Counted from the first letter of the stretch, positions 1 through 9,479 are shown. The stretch: 37,523 nucleotides of DNA from Phenylobacterium sp. (GCF_016793285.1 NZ_JAEUMO010000209.1:1-37523), one strand, 5' to 3'. Notes: generated by a model not told the origin, from the sequence alone. Translations and numbers: made by a program.

Positions 1-309
1 CCAGTCGAAGCGGTGCAGGGCCTCGGCGAAGGCGCGGCTGGGGCTGGGGCGGTCCCAGGGGTCGCCGCGCACGCCGCTGGCCAGGGTCTGGCCCGCCAGC
101 ACGAAGGCGCCCGCCAGCACCGCGCGGCCGGCCTCGACGTCGGGCGGCCGGAAGTCCCGCGGCGCGATCCCGAAGCCGTCCGGGCGCGGGCGCGACGTCG
201 CCCAGCGGTGCAGTCCCGATGCGCGCCATTCCTCCGAGAGCGCGCCGCCCGCGCCCGCCCAGAGCGCCAGCGCCAGGTGGCGGCCGGGAATCCGCGGGAC
301 GCCGGCCAA
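1..309 (-). CDS. Heparinase II/III-like protein, N-terminal part (runs off the window)
   Basis: This open frame continues past base 1, so only the first 103 codons are present. The translation contains GVRGDPWDRPSPSRAFAEAL followed by HRFDW, and upstream RPRPDGFGIAPRDFRPPDVE. I recognise these from the N-terminal alpha/alpha-toroid region of alphaproteobacterial heparinase II/III family proteins, which are polysaccharide-lyase-like. It lies directly downstream of rpe on the same strand, 10 nt after its stop, so it is probably the third gene of an rsmB-rpe operon. In Caulobacter-type genomes I recall this order continuing to purH, which cannot be checked here. The start is uncertain: TTG at 309 is the first plausible codon after the rpe stop and has no good ribosome binding site. 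The frame stays open further upstream inside rpe without an ATG or GTG nearby. The substrate is unknown and the catalytic C-terminal part is not in view. Confidence 0.6.
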   Translation of the reverse strand, partial: MAGVPRIPGRHLALALWAGAGGALSEEWRASGLHRWATSRPRPDGFGIAPRDFRPPDVEAGRAVLAGAFVLAGQTLASGVRGDPWDRPSPSRAFAEALHRFDW

Positions 310-319
310 GCCGGGACGC

Positions 320-982
320 CTAGCCGCGCAGGGCGGCGATGTTGGCGGCGTAGGCGGACGGGCCGCCGCGGAACACCGCGGTCCCCGCCACCAACGCGGT
401 CGCCCCCGCCGCGATGCAGAGTTTCGCCGTCTCCGGCGTGACGCCCCCGTCGACCTCCAGCGGGATGTCGCGCCCCTCGGCGTCTATCATCCTACGGAGC
501 GCCTCGATCTTGCGAAGCTGGGAATGCATGAAGGTCTGGCCGCCGAAGCCCGGGTTGATCGACATGACGAGGATCAGGTCGACCTCGTCCATCATCCACT
601 GGATCACGCTGGGGTCGGTCGACGGATTGAACACCACGCCCGCCTTCGCACCCGTCTTGCGGATCAGCTTCAGCGTCCGGTTCAGATGCGGCCCGGCCTC
701 CGGGTGCACCGAGATGTAGTCGGCCCCGGCCTCGCGGAACGCCTCGATGTAGGGGTCGGCCGGCGAGATCATCAGGTGGCAGTCGAACGGCAGCGTCGAA
801 TGGGGACGCAGGGCCTTCACCACGTCGGGGCCGATGGTGATGTTCGGCACGAAGTGGCCGTCCATCACGTCGACGTGGACCCAGTCGGCGCCGGCGGCTT
901 CGATCGCCGCCACCTCCGCCCCCAGCCGCGCGAAGTCGCTCGCCAGGATCGAGGGCGCGATGATCACGTCAGGCTTGGCCAT
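320..982 (-). CDS. rpe: Ribulose-phosphate 3-epimerase
   Basis: Cytoplasmic enzyme interconverting D-ribulose 5-phosphate and D-xylulose 5-phosphate in the pentose phosphate/Calvin pathways. The 220-aa product has the full family length. It shows the (beta/alpha)8 landmarks: APSILASDF near residue 10, HVDVMDG with metal/catalytic residues His36 and Asp38, CHLM with His69, the phosphate-binding MSINPGFGGQ at about 140-149, and EVDGG with Asp178. The start ATG at 982 begins MAKPDVIIAPSIL, the expected N-terminus. It follows rsmB by about 45 nt and precedes a heparinase-like gene, all on the minus strand, so it is likely cotranscribed with both. Nothing is unusual in the sequence. Confidence 0.97.
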   Translation of the reverse strand: MAKPDVIIAPSILASDFARLGAEVAAIEAAGADWVHVDVMDGHFVPNITIGPDVVKALRPHSTLPFDCHLMISPADPYIEAFREAGADYISVHPEAGPHLNRTLKLIRKTGAKAGVVFNPSTDPSVIQWMMDEVDLILVMSINPGFGGQTFMHSQLRKIEALRRMIDAEGRDIPLEVDGGVTPETAKLCIAAGATALVAGTAVFRGGPSAYAANIAALRG

Positions 983-1027
983 GCGACGGGCTTAACGTGA
1001 TGCGGGCCTCCGCACCACTCCCGCCGT

Positions 1028-2263
1028 TCAGCGCCTGCGCAGGCGGGCCACGTAGAAGCCGTCGGTCCCGCCCTCGCGATGATGCGGCAGGATGCGCAGC
1101 GCGCCGTCGTCGCGCCGGCTGGCGGCGGGGGCGGCGCCCTCCCCCTCGGCGATCGGGTCGAGGACGAAGCCGGGCGTGCGGGCGAGGAACGCCGCGACCT
1201 GGCCCTCGCCCTCCTCGGGCTCCAGCGAGCAGACGCAGTAGACGAGCCGGCCGCCCGGCTTCACCCGCCGCGCGGCGCTGTCGAGCAGGCGGGCCTGGAC
1301 GGCGGCGAGCTTGGGAATGTCGGCGGGACTCGCCACCCACAGCACGTCGGGATGGCGGCGGAACGTGCCGGTCGCCGAGCAGGGCGCGTCGAGCAGCACG
1401 GCGTCGAACGTGCGCCCGTCCTTCCACTCGGCGGCGTCGGCAACCACCACCTCGGCGCCCAGGCCGGTCCGCGCCAGGTTCTCGCTGACGCGCCTGATGC
1501 GGCCCGCCGAGCGGTCCAGCGCCACCACCTTCGCGCCGGCCGCGGCGAGTTGCAGCGTCTTGCCGCCGGGCGCCGCGCAGAGGTCGAGCGCCGTCTCGCC
1601 GGGCTTCACGTCCAGCAGCCGCGCGGGCACGGCGGCCGAAGCGTCCTGCACCCACCATGCGCCGTCCGCGAAGCCGTCCCAGGCCGACACGTCGCCCTTC
1701 TGGCCGCTGCGCTCGGTCGCGCCGGTGGCCTGGATGGTGAGGTCGGTGGCCGGCTCCAGGGGGACCACGGCGGCGATCGCACGGGCGTCGGCCTCGCCGT
1801 AGGCCGCGCGCCAGCGGGCGGCGAGCCAGGTGGGCAGCAGCAGGTCCGGATCGTCGAGCGCCGGCGGCTCGCGGGTCAGGCCGCGCAGCACCGCGTTGGC
1901 CAGGCCCTTGAACGCGGCGCCGCCCTTCTGGGCCGCGACGACGTCGACCGTCGCGCCGACCGCGGCGTGCGGGGGCGTCTTCAGCACGAAGAGCTGGGCC
2001 ACGCCGAGGCGCAGCGCATGCACGATGCGCTCGGGCGGCGGCTTCTTCAGCCGCGACTGCAGGACGGCGTCGATGGCCCCCAGGTGGCGCAGCGTCGCCA
2101 TGACTACCGCCCGCGCGAAGGCGCGGTCGCGCGGGGCGAGCGCGGACATGGCGGGATGGTTCAGGCCCTCGTCCAGGCCGGCCCGGCGGGCGAGCGCGGT
2201 GGCAAGGAGATCGAGCGCGGCGGCGCGGGCGGGGAGGCCCGCGATATCGGGGGTATCGTTCAC
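1028..2263 (-). CDS. rsmB: RsmB-family 16S rRNA (cytosine-C5) methyltransferase
   Basis: Probable S-adenosylmethionine-dependent methyltransferase making m5C967 in 16S rRNA (Fmu/Sun family). The 411-aa protein has an N-terminal NusB-like helical domain (about residues 8-135) and a C-terminal Rossmann methyltransferase domain. The SAM motif is ALDLCAAPGGKT (about 225-236). The two cysteines of the RNA m5C family are present: Cys295 in DAPCSATGTFRRHPD (motif IV) and Cys345 in VYCVCSLEPEEGE (motif VI, where the usual TC is VC). ATG at 2263 gives a sensible N-terminus. It is the first gene of the rsmB-rpe-heparinase-like unit and is divergent from the small DUF1674 gene, with 55 nt between them. 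Family assignment is firm. The exact rRNA target is inferred from the NusB-like domain, which marks RsmB rather than other NSUN members. Confidence 0.92.
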   Translation of the reverse strand: MNDTPDIAGLPARAAALDLLATALARRAGLDEGLNHPAMSALAPRDRAFARAVVMATLRHLGAIDAVLQSRLKKPPPERIVHALRLGVAQLFVLKTPPHAAVGATVDVVAAQKGGAAFKGLANAVLRGLTREPPALDDPDLLLPTWLAARWRAAYGEADARAIAAVVPLEPATDLTIQATGATERSGQKGDVSAWDGFADGAWWVQDASAAVPARLLDVKPGETALDLCAAPGGKTLQLAAAGAKVVALDRSAGRIRRVSENLARTGLGAEVVVADAAEWKDGRTFDAVLLDAPCSATGTFRRHPDVLWVASPADIPKLAAVQARLLDSAARRVKPGGRLVYCVCSLEPEEGEGQVAAFLARTPGFVLDPIAEGEGAAPAASRRDDGALRILPHHREGGTDGFYVARLRRR

Positions 2264-2318
2264 GGCGCGCGGCGTGTGCCCGCTTGGAGCCCCGCGCGCA
2301 AGCGCTTAAGTTTCCCGC

Positions 2319-2513
2319 ATGGACGAGACGCCGCCGAACGCCGCCCCGGGCAAGGAGCTCCCACCGGCCGCCCGCCGCGCCCTCGAAGAGGCCGAAGCCC
2401 GCCGCCGGACCGAGCACGCCGCCGAAAGGCCGCACGAGGACGGCGGCCCAAGGGGCCCCGAACCCACCCGCTTCGGCGACTGGGAGCGCAAGGGCATCGC
2501 GGTCGACTTCTAG
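2319..2513 (+). CDS. DUF1674 protein, SdhAF4-like succinate dehydrogenase assembly factor
   Basis: A 64-residue hydrophilic protein ending GPEPTRFGDWERKGIAVDF, the hallmark C-terminal signature of DUF1674. In eukaryotes the homologue SDHAF4 (Sdh8) binds the flavinylated SDHA subunit and helps its assembly with SDHB. A similar role in bacteria is inferred from homology. The N-terminal half (EEAEARRRTEHAAERP) is charged, predicted helical and of low complexity, as usual in this family. No sdh genes are in the window. The gene stands alone, divergent from rsmB. A conserved GATTC site lies just after the stop (2520-2524). Confidence 0.88.
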   Translation: MDETPPNAAPGKELPPAARRALEEAEARRRTEHAAERPHEDGGPRGPEPTRFGDWERKGIAVDF

Positions 2514-2591
2514 GGTTCCGATTCCGAAGTTCGCAAGCGCGTGTTCGCTCGGCGCTCAACCCGGAAGCAGGCGCACTTCAGATCCAGCACA

Positions 2592-3323
2592 CTAGGGCAG
2601 GGCCCCCGCCATCTCCCCAGCCACCCGGCGCGCCGCGGCGGCGGGGTCGTTCGCCGCGGTGATCGGGCGGCCGCAGACGATGTGGCTGGCGCCGGCCCGC
2701 AGGGCGTCGAGCGGCGTGGCGGCGCGGGCCTGATCGTTCCTGGCCGACCAGTCGGGCCGCACGCCGGGCGTGACCACCAGGAAGTCCTTGCCGCCGAGCG
2801 CGCGGGCCAGCGCCGCCTCGTGCGGGCTGGCGATCACGCCGTCGCAGCCGGCGGCGATGGCCTGGTGGATGCGCCGCTCGACCAGGGCGCGGGCGCTCTC
2901 GTGGTAGCCGGTCTCGATCAGGTCCGCGTCGGTCAGGCTGGTCAGCACGGTCACGGCCAGGATCCTGAGGCCCGACGATCCGCGGCCGCGCACCGCCGAG
3001 GCCATGACCTGCGGCTCGCCATGCACCGTCAGGAAGTCGCAGCCCGAGCCCGCCAGCACCGCCGCCGCCCGCTGTACGGTCGTCCCGATGTCGTGCAGCT
3101 TCCAGTCGAGGAACACCTGCTTGCCGGCCGCCTTCAGGTCGCGCGCCAGGGTCATGCCCTCGCCGCCCGCGAACAGCTCCAGCCCCACCTTGTAGAAGCT
3201 GACCGCCTCGCCCAGCGCCTCGACCATCGCCCGCGCCTCGGCCACGGACGGCAGGTCCAGCGGGACGATCAGCCGCGGATCGGCCTTGACGGTGGAGGCT
3301 TGCGCAAGGGCGGCGGCGGCCAT
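2592..3323 (-). CDS. pyrF: Orotidine 5'-phosphate decarboxylase
   Basis: Catalyses the last step of UMP synthesis, decarboxylation of OMP. The 243-aa protein has the expected (beta/alpha)8 pattern: RLIVPLDLPS at 17-26, the catalytic Asp-x-Lys-x-x-Asp in FLDWKLHDIG (Asp73, Lys75, Asp78), and C-terminal VVTPGVRPDW and IVCGRPIT, which form the phosphate site. ATG at 3323 is preceded by GGAG about 8-11 nt upstream. It is divergent from marC, with 64 nt between the starts. It stands alone on its strand. The stretch from 2514 to 2591 between it and the DUF1674 gene is noncoding and the two genes converge there. Confidence 0.96.
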   Translation of the reverse strand: MAAAALAQASTVKADPRLIVPLDLPSVAEARAMVEALGEAVSFYKVGLELFAGGEGMTLARDLKAAGKQVFLDWKLHDIGTTVQRAAAVLAGSGCDFLTVHGEPQVMASAVRGRGSSGLRILAVTVLTSLTDADLIETGYHESARALVERRIHQAIAAGCDGVIASPHEAALARALGGKDFLVVTPGVRPDWSARNDQARAATPLDALRAGASHIVCGRPITAANDPAAAARRVAGEMAGALP

Positions 3324-3387
3324 GATGACAGGCTCCGTTCGGGCGCGGGGGTGGTCCGCGGATGGCGATGTGGGCTAAGAGCCCTGC

Positions 3388-4074
3388 ATGAGCCAGGCCG
3401 AGTTCGCGGTCAACTTCTTCGTCGCCCTGTTCGCGCTGATCGATCCGGTCGGCAACGTGCCGCTGTTCGCGGCGGCGACGGGTGGCGTGAAATCGCGCGA
3501 TCGCGCCTGGATCGCGCTCTACATCTCGCTGTTCGTCTTCGGCTTCCTGACCTTCTTCTACTTCTCGGGGCTCAGCCTGCTGGAGTTCTTCGGGATCTCG
3601 CTGGCGGCGTTCCGGATCGCGGGCGGGATCATCCTGCTTCTGCTGGGCCTGGAGATGGCCCGCGACGACTTCACCGCCAGCTTCACCGAGGCGGCGGACA
3701 CCACGACCGGCACCGGCCGCGCGTTCGTCAGGAAGCGCTTCGAGCGGATGATCGTGCCGTTCGCCATGCCGCTGCTGATCGGTCCCGGCGCGATCTCGAC
3801 GGTGGTGATCTACGCCAGCCAGGCGCGCCAGTTCGGCATGCAGGGCGCCGCCGTGGGCGTGGGCGCGATCGCCGCCGTGGGCCTGGCCACCCTGCTGTCG
3901 TTCCTGGCGACCCCGATCCTGACCCGCCTCCTGGGCCGCATCGGCCTCACCATCGTCGTGCGCGTGCTGGGCCTGATCCTCTGCGCACTCGCGGTCCAGT
4001 TCATCCTGGCCGGCCTCGCCGAGAGCACCACCGGCTTCATCCGCCCGAGCGTGGCCAAGCCCTACGGGCACTAG
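3388..4074 (+). CDS. MarC-family integral membrane protein (UPF0056)
   Basis: A 228-aa polytopic membrane protein. FVALFALIDPVGNVPLFAA near residues 11-29 is the conserved first-helix motif of the MarC/YchE/YhgN family. Several further hydrophobic segments follow, including FGFLTFFYFSGLSLLEFFGI and IIVPFAMPLLIGPGAISTVV; the latter matches the second conserved Pro/Gly-rich region. Function is unknown in the family: the old link of MarC to multiple antibiotic resistance was not upheld, and substrate transport is only presumed. Start ATG at 3388 has only a weak upstream purine stretch. It converges on the SDR gene, with a GC palindrome (4084-4099) between them. Confidence 0.9.
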   Translation: MSQAEFAVNFFVALFALIDPVGNVPLFAAATGGVKSRDRAWIALYISLFVFGFLTFFYFSGLSLLEFFGISLAAFRIAGGIILLLLGLEMARDDFTASFTEAADTTTGTGRAFVRKRFERMIVPFAMPLLIGPGAISTVVIYASQARQFGMQGAAVGVGAIAAVGLATLLSFLATPILTRLLGRIGLTIVVRVLGLILCALAVQFILAGLAESTTGFIRPSVAKPYGH

Positions 4075-4083
4075 ACCGGGTTT

Positions 4084-4099
4084 CTCCCCCCGGGGGGAG
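4084..4099. repeat. Perfect 16-bp GC palindrome between convergent genes
   Basis: CT-C6-G6-AG reads identically on both strands and sits in the 29-nt gap between the ends of marC and the SDR gene. It could act as a bidirectional transcription end, but it has no loop and no T-run on either side, so terminator function is weak inference. Confidence 0.4.
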
Positions 4100-4103
4100 C
4101 AAC

Positions 4104-4904
4104 TCATGTCTTCCGCAACCGCCCGCTCTGGCTGGCCATCAGGGCCAGGGCCCAGTCCTCCGGGATCGCGCGGGCGAAGCCGGCGATGGCCTTGTTGACC
4201 GCGCCCGGCACGCAGACGGGGCGGTTGGCCTCCGCGGCGCGCCAGCCGGCCTCCACCACCGCCCCGGCGTCCTGCCAGATCCAGCGGGGCAGCGAGGCGT
4301 CGGCGCGTTCGCGCGTGCCGTTCACGTCATGGAACTCGGTCCAGGTGAAGCCCGGACACAGCGCGGTCACATGCACGCCGAGCGGCCGCAGCTCCAGGTG
4401 CAGGCTCTGGGAGAACCGCACGAGGAACGCCTTCGACGCGGCGTAGAGCGTGTGTCCCCCCGCGGCCGGCAGCAGGCCCGCCAGCGACGCCACGTTGACG
4501 ATCCGCCCGAAGCGCCGCTCGCGCATGCCGCCCGCGACCCGGTGCGCCAGCTCGCAGGGCGCCGTCACCATCACCTGCACGAAGGCCTGCTGGTCGGCCC
4601 ACGACGTCTCGGCGTAGGTCCCGCCCAGTCCGTAGCCGGCGTTGTTGATCAGCACGTCGACCGATCGGCCGCGCGCGGCCAGGTGGTCCAGGATCCCGCC
4701 GGGCGCCTCGGGATCGGCGAGATCGGCCGCCACCGTCAGCGCCTCGACACCGTGACGCGCGCGGATCTCGCCGGCGAGCGCGTCCAGCCGGGCGGCCCGC
4801 CGCGCGGTCAGCGCCAGGTCGTAGCCGCGCCCGGCGAGGGCGCGCGCGAAGCCCGCGCCGATGCCCGCCGAAGCGCCCGTCACCAGCGCCAGTTTGCGAT
4901 CCAT
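4104..4904 (-). CDS. Short-chain dehydrogenase/reductase (SDR), DltE-like
   Basis: A 266-aa classical SDR, an NAD(P)-dependent oxidoreductase of unknown substrate. Visible motifs are the nucleotide-binding TGASAGIG at 9-16, Asp61-Leu in VAADLADPE, NNAG at 87-90, and the catalytic Ser140 (NVASLAG) and Tyr154-x3-Lys158 (YAASK). The open frame extends 47 codons further upstream, but I chose ATG at 4904. It starts exactly before the first beta-strand (MDRKLALVTG) and has GGAGGG about 8 nt upstream. ALTARRAARL after the first strand suggests an NADP preference. It is divergent from kup with a 184-nt shared upstream region. The substrate cannot be told from the sequence. Confidence 0.9.
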   Translation of the reverse strand: MDRKLALVTGASAGIGAGFARALAGRGYDLALTARRAARLDALAGEIRARHGVEALTVAADLADPEAPGGILDHLAARGRSVDVLINNAGYGLGGTYAETSWADQQAFVQVMVTAPCELAHRVAGGMRERRFGRIVNVASLAGLLPAAGGHTLYAASKAFLVRFSQSLHLELRPLGVHVTALCPGFTWTEFHDVNGTRERADASLPRWIWQDAGAVVEAGWRAAEANRPVCVPGAVNKAIAGFARAIPEDWALALMASQSGRLRKT

Positions 4905-5088
4905 GTGCGTCCCTCCAGCGCGGCGGCCCGAAACCCGGGCGGCCGATAAGCCGTTCAAGGCCCAGGTTGCAGCTATTCGCCTGACCGGCGCCATGCGATT
5001 GAACGGCGCCCGGATTGGGTGTATTCGCGCCCGCCGCGACGGCATGGGGCCGCCTTGGGGACCTCGCGGGGCTCCCCGGAGATACTGG

Positions 5089-7047
5089 ATGGCTGAGCAG
5101 GCCGTCGACGGAAAGCCGTCCGAAGACCCGTCGCATTCCCCGAACGGCTCGGCCCCCGGCGGTCAGGCCAACGGACACTCCGCGCACGCGGAGGGTTTCT
5201 GGGCGCTCGCGCTCGGCTCGATCGGGGTGGTGTTCGGCGACATCGGCACCAGTCCCCTCTACGCCATGCGCGAGGCGCTGGGGCATTCGCGCGGCGGCGG
5301 CGGCGGCGAGATGGCCGTGCTCGGCGTGGTCTCGCTGATCACCTGGGCGCTGATCCTGATCGTCACGGTCAAGTACGTGATCTTCCTCATGCGGGCCGAC
5401 AACAAGGGCGAGGGCGGCACGCTCGCGCTCATGGCCCTGGCCCAGCGGGTGATGCCGCGACGCTCGACGTTCGTGTTCTTCCTGGCGGTGTTCGGCGCGG
5501 CGCTGTTCTACGGCGACGGCATCATCACGCCGGCGGTGTCGGTGCTTTCGGCCGTCGAGGGCCTGCGCGACGCGCCGGGCGTGCCCAAGAGCGCCGACGG
5601 CCTGGTCCTGCCGATCTCGGCGGGCATCCTGATCGCGCTCTTCCTCGTGCAGTCGCGCGGCACGGCGCTGGTCGCCAAGTTCTTCGGGCCGATCACCGCG
5701 GTGTGGTTCCTGACGCTGGCGGGCCTGGGCTTCTACCACCTGGCCGACGACCTCTCGGTCTTCCGCGCGCTCTCGCCGCACTACGGGGTCAGCTTCCTGC
5801 TCGACAACGGCTTCCTGGGCTTCGTGATCCTGGGCAGCGTCTTCCTGGCCGTGACCGGCGCCGAGGCGCTGTACGCCGATATGGGCCACTTCGGGAAGAA
5901 GCCGATCCGCGTCGCCTGGCTGGGCTTCGTGCTGCCCTGCCTGCTCGTGAACTACCTGGGCCAGGGCGCCCTGGTGCTCGCGAACCCCGAGGCGCGGTCC
6001 AATCCCTTCTTCGAGATGATTCCCGAGATCGCCTACTGGCCGGTGCTGATCCTGGCGACCATCGCCACGGTGATCGCGAGCCAGGCGGTGATCACCGGCG
6101 CCTTCTCGATGACCCAGCAGGCCGTGTCGCTGGGCCTGTTCCCGCGGATCGACATCCGCCGCACCTCCGAGACCCAGGCCGGGCAGATCTACGTGCCGCA
6201 GGTGAACACCTTCCTGCTGGTGGGCGTGCTGCTGCTGCTGTTCGTCTTCCGCACCAGCTCGAACCTGGCCTCGGCCTACGGCATCGCCGTCACCGGCGCG
6301 ATGTTCGTCGACACCCTGCTGTTCTTCTTCATCGTCCGCCACCTCTGGAAGCGGCCGGTCTGGCAGGCGGTCGCCGCGTCGACCGCGTTCGGCGTGCTGG
6401 ACGTGGTGTTCATCACCTCCAACCTGCTCAAGTTCTTCCACGGCGCCTGGCTGCCGCTGGCGCTGGGCGGGGCGCTGGTGGTGATCATGTGGACCTGGAC
6501 CCGCGGCGCGCAGATCCTCTACGACAAGAGCCGGCGCGACTCCGTGCCCCTGGCCGAGCTGGCCGACATCCTGAAGGCCCGCAGCCCCTATCGCGCGCCC
6601 GGCACCGCCATCTTCCTGACCAGCGACCCCGACATCGCGCCCGTCGCGCTGATGCACAACCTCAAGCACAACAAGGTGCTGCACGAGAAGAACATCATCC
6701 TGACGATCCACACGGCCGAGACGCCGCGGGTCGCCGAGGAGAAGCGGGTCCGGATCGAGCCGCTGAACGACGACTTCAAGAAGCTGATCATCGCCTACGG
6801 CTTCATGGAGAGCCCGAACATCCCCAAGGCCCTGGGTCTCTGCCGCAAGCTGGGCCTGAAGTTCGACATCATGGCCACCAGCTTCTTCCTGGGGCGGCGC
6901 AGCGTGGTGCCGTCGGCGCAGTCGGGCATGCCGCTCTGGCAGGACAAGCTCTTCATCTTCCTGATGAAGAACGCCGCCAACCCGACCGACTTCTACAAGA
7001 TACCGCCGGGCCGCGTGGTCGAGATGGGGACGCAGGTCACCGTCTAG
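5089..7047 (+). CDS. kup: Kup-type potassium uptake protein
   Basis: A 652-aa K+/H+ symporter of the KUP/HAK/KT family in the cytoplasmic membrane. The signature GSIGVVFGDIGTSPLYAM lies near residues 44-61. About twelve hydrophobic segments follow up to about residue 480, including FYGDGIITPA and the conserved GHFGKKPIRVAW loop, then a soluble C-terminal domain of about 150 residues. The frame is open back to 4861, but ATG at 5089 fits best: it has GGAG about 8 nt upstream and leaves a short polar N-tail (residues 1-38) before the first helix. A small membrane-protein gene begins at the very next base after the stop, implying coupled translation. Kup systems are usually constitutive and no regulator site is evident. 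Confidence 0.95.
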   Translation: MAEQAVDGKPSEDPSHSPNGSAPGGQANGHSAHAEGFWALALGSIGVVFGDIGTSPLYAMREALGHSRGGGGGEMAVLGVVSLITWALILIVTVKYVIFLMRADNKGEGGTLALMALAQRVMPRRSTFVFFLAVFGAALFYGDGIITPAVSVLSAVEGLRDAPGVPKSADGLVLPISAGILIALFLVQSRGTALVAKFFGPITAVWFLTLAGLGFYHLADDLSVFRALSPHYGVSFLLDNGFLGFVILGSVFLAVTGAEALYADMGHFGKKPIRVAWLGFVLPCLLVNYLGQGALVLANPEARSNPFFEMIPEIAYWPVLILATIATVIASQAVITGAFSMTQQAVSLGLFPRIDIRRTSETQAGQIYVPQVNTFLLVGVLLLLFVFRTSSNLASAYGIAVTGAMFVDTLLFFFIVRHLWKRPVWQAVAASTAFGVLDVVFITSNLLKFFHGAWLPLALGGALVVIMWTWTRGAQILYDKSRRDSVPLAELADILKARSPYRAPGTAIFLTSDPDIAPVALMHNLKHNKVLHEKNIILTIHTAETPRVAEEKRVRIEPLNDDFKKLIIAYGFMESPNIPKALGLCRKLGLKFDIMATSFFLGRRSVVPSAQSGMPLWQDKLFIFLMKNAANPTDFYKIPPGRVVEMGTQVTV

Positions 7048-7398
7048 ATGCTGACCGCGCTCCACTACATCGCCGACGGCCTGTGGATCCTGGCCATGGC
7101 GCTGATCGCCTCGACCAGCCGCGGAGCGCTGAAGCGCGTGCCAGCCGGCGTGAGGATGCCGATGTGGGGCGGCGTGCGGCTCGCCCGCAACCTCGCGCTC
7201 GGGATCATGTTCGGCGCGCCGCTGCTGATCGGGCTCGGCCTTTCGGCGATGTCGTCCGCCGGCGGCCTGGACGCCCAGGGCGGCGTGATCCTGTTCCTCG
7301 TGCGCGTCACGCTGGCCGGCCTGTTCGCCGTCGTGTGCCTCACATGGCTCCGCGGCAGTCTGCGAACGCTCGAGGACGAGGGCGCGGTGAGCGCCTGA
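7048..7398 (+). CDS. Small integral membrane protein of unknown function, coupled to kup
   Basis: A 116-aa protein with about three hydrophobic segments: LHYIADGLWILAMALIAS (about 5-22), a Gly/Leu-rich LALGIMFGAPLLIGLGLSAM (about 49-68) and VILFLVRVTLAGLFAVVCL (about 80-98). Its C-terminus is acidic (LEDEGAVSA). The ATG follows the kup TAG with no gap, so the pair is probably cotranscribed and translationally coupled. I do not recognise a family. It could be an accessory subunit of the potassium transporter, but only the gene position supports that. The stop codon TGA is the first base triplet of a 17-bp tandem repeat. Confidence 0.75.
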   Translation: MLTALHYIADGLWILAMALIASTSRGALKRVPAGVRMPMWGGVRLARNLALGIMFGAPLLIGLGLSAMSSAGGLDAQGGVILFLVRVTLAGLFAVVCLTWLRGSLRTLEDEGAVSA

Positions 7399-7440
7399 AC
7401 CCCATTCCCGCCTGAACCCTATTCCCGCTTGAACCGCGGG
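7396..7440. repeat. 17-bp tandem repeat, about 2.5 copies, upstream of argG
   Basis: Two adjacent copies of TGAACCC(C/T)ATTCCCGC(C/T) at 7396-7412 and 7413-7429 differ at two positions. They are followed by a partial third copy beginning TTGAACCG. The first copy contains the stop of the upstream gene. The repeats lie 60-105 nt upstream of the argG start. Confidence 0.8.
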
Positions 7441-7500
7441 GCCGCGTGCCCTTAAAGGCGCGCGACTTCCTCACCTCTTCACCCGAAGGCTCCTATCGAC

Positions 7501-8727
<1,227 letters not shown>

Positions 8728-8731
8728 CCGC

Positions 8732-8938
8732 TCAGGCGTCGAGCCGGTTGTAGGGGTACTGGTCGCGGATCTCGGCGTGGAAGAACCGGCCCTTGGAATC
8801 CGCCTCCAGGAACGCGCGGCAGACCTCGCCCGGCACGCCCACGTAGACGTAGCGCTCGCCGCTGGCGAAGCGGACCAGCAGCTTGGTGTGATCCTCGTCG
8901 TAGTCGATGGCCGCGATGGCCTCTGAGTCGACGTCCAT
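8732..8938 (-). CDS. KTSC domain protein
   Basis: A 68-aa single-domain protein matching the KTSC pattern (Lys-tRNA synthetase C-terminal-like small domain): IAAIDYDEDHTKLLVRFASG, then a YVYVGVPGEVCRAFLEADSKG stretch (about 30-50) and a C-terminal GRFFHAEIRDQYPYNRL. The role is not established in the family, though nucleic-acid binding has been suggested. ATG at 8938 is chosen because it starts the conserved domain, although the frame stays open upstream. It converges on argG and is divergent from the MAPEG gene. Confidence 0.85.
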   Translation of the reverse strand: MDVDSEAIAAIDYDEDHTKLLVRFASGERYVYVGVPGEVCRAFLEADSKGRFFHAEIRDQYPYNRLDA

Positions 8939-9071
8939 GGGCGCGCTCCAGCAATCGGAGGTCGGCAAGACAAGGCCTCGTGCGCCCTCGCGGTTCCCGC
9001 GCGGCCCGACGCATGCCAAGCTCGGCCGTGACGGCGCCGGCTGAAGGCGCGCCGCATCGCGCGAGGATCCC

Positions 9072-9479
9072 ATGCCGCCCCACACCCTGGTCGCCATCGT
9101 CACGCTCCTGGCCCTGCTGGTCTACTTCTGGATGGGCCTCCAGGTCGGCCGCGCACGCGGGAAGAGCGGCATCGCCGCACCGGCCATGACCGGCGACCCG
9201 GTGCTCGAGCGGACGATCCGCGCGCACTACAACACCCTGGAATGGCTGCCGCTGTTCCTCGTGCCGCTGTGGCTGTTCGCGATCTACTGGGACGACCGCA
9301 TCGCCGCCGCCGTCGGCCTGGTCTGGATCGTCGGCCGGGTCGTCTATCAGGTGGGCTATGTCGCCGACCCCAAGAAGCGCGAGGCCGGCTTCATGATCCA
9401 GGCGCTGGCGGTCGCCGTGCTGCTGTTCGGGTCGCTGGGCCGCCTGATCTACGTGCTGACGGTCACCGGCGGCGCCTGA
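9072..9479 (+). CDS. MAPEG family membrane protein
   Basis: A 135-aa four-helix membrane protein of the MAPEG family (membrane-associated proteins in eicosanoid and glutathione metabolism). Supporting features are an N-terminal helix (LVAIVTLLALLVYFWMGLQV), the loop motif ERTIRAHYNTLEWLPLFLVP with the family Arg/His/Asn/Glu pattern, WIVGRVVYQVGYVADPKKR with the second conserved Arg-Tyr region, and a last helix (AVAVLLFGSLGRLIYVL). Bacterial members may have glutathione transferase activity, but this one is uncharacterised. The start is ATG at 9072, with AGGAT about 6 nt upstream. Confidence 0.9.
   Translation: MPPHTLVAIVTLLALLVYFWMGLQVGRARGKSGIAAPAMTGDPVLERTIRAHYNTLEWLPLFLVPLWLFAIYWDDRIAAAVGLVWIVGRVVYQVGYVADPKKREAGFMIQALAVAVLLFGSLGRLIYVLTVTGGA

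Noticed and set aside
997-2662. Long open frames on the plus strand over rsmB and rpe
   Set aside because: They are shadow frames of a high-GC sequence, with Arg/Ala/Pro-rich translations and no domain, whereas the minus-strand frames match known families.
4327-7065. A 912-codon minus-strand frame over kup
   Set aside because: It is a shadow of kup and the SDR gene; its His/Gln/Arg-rich translation has no recognisable domain.
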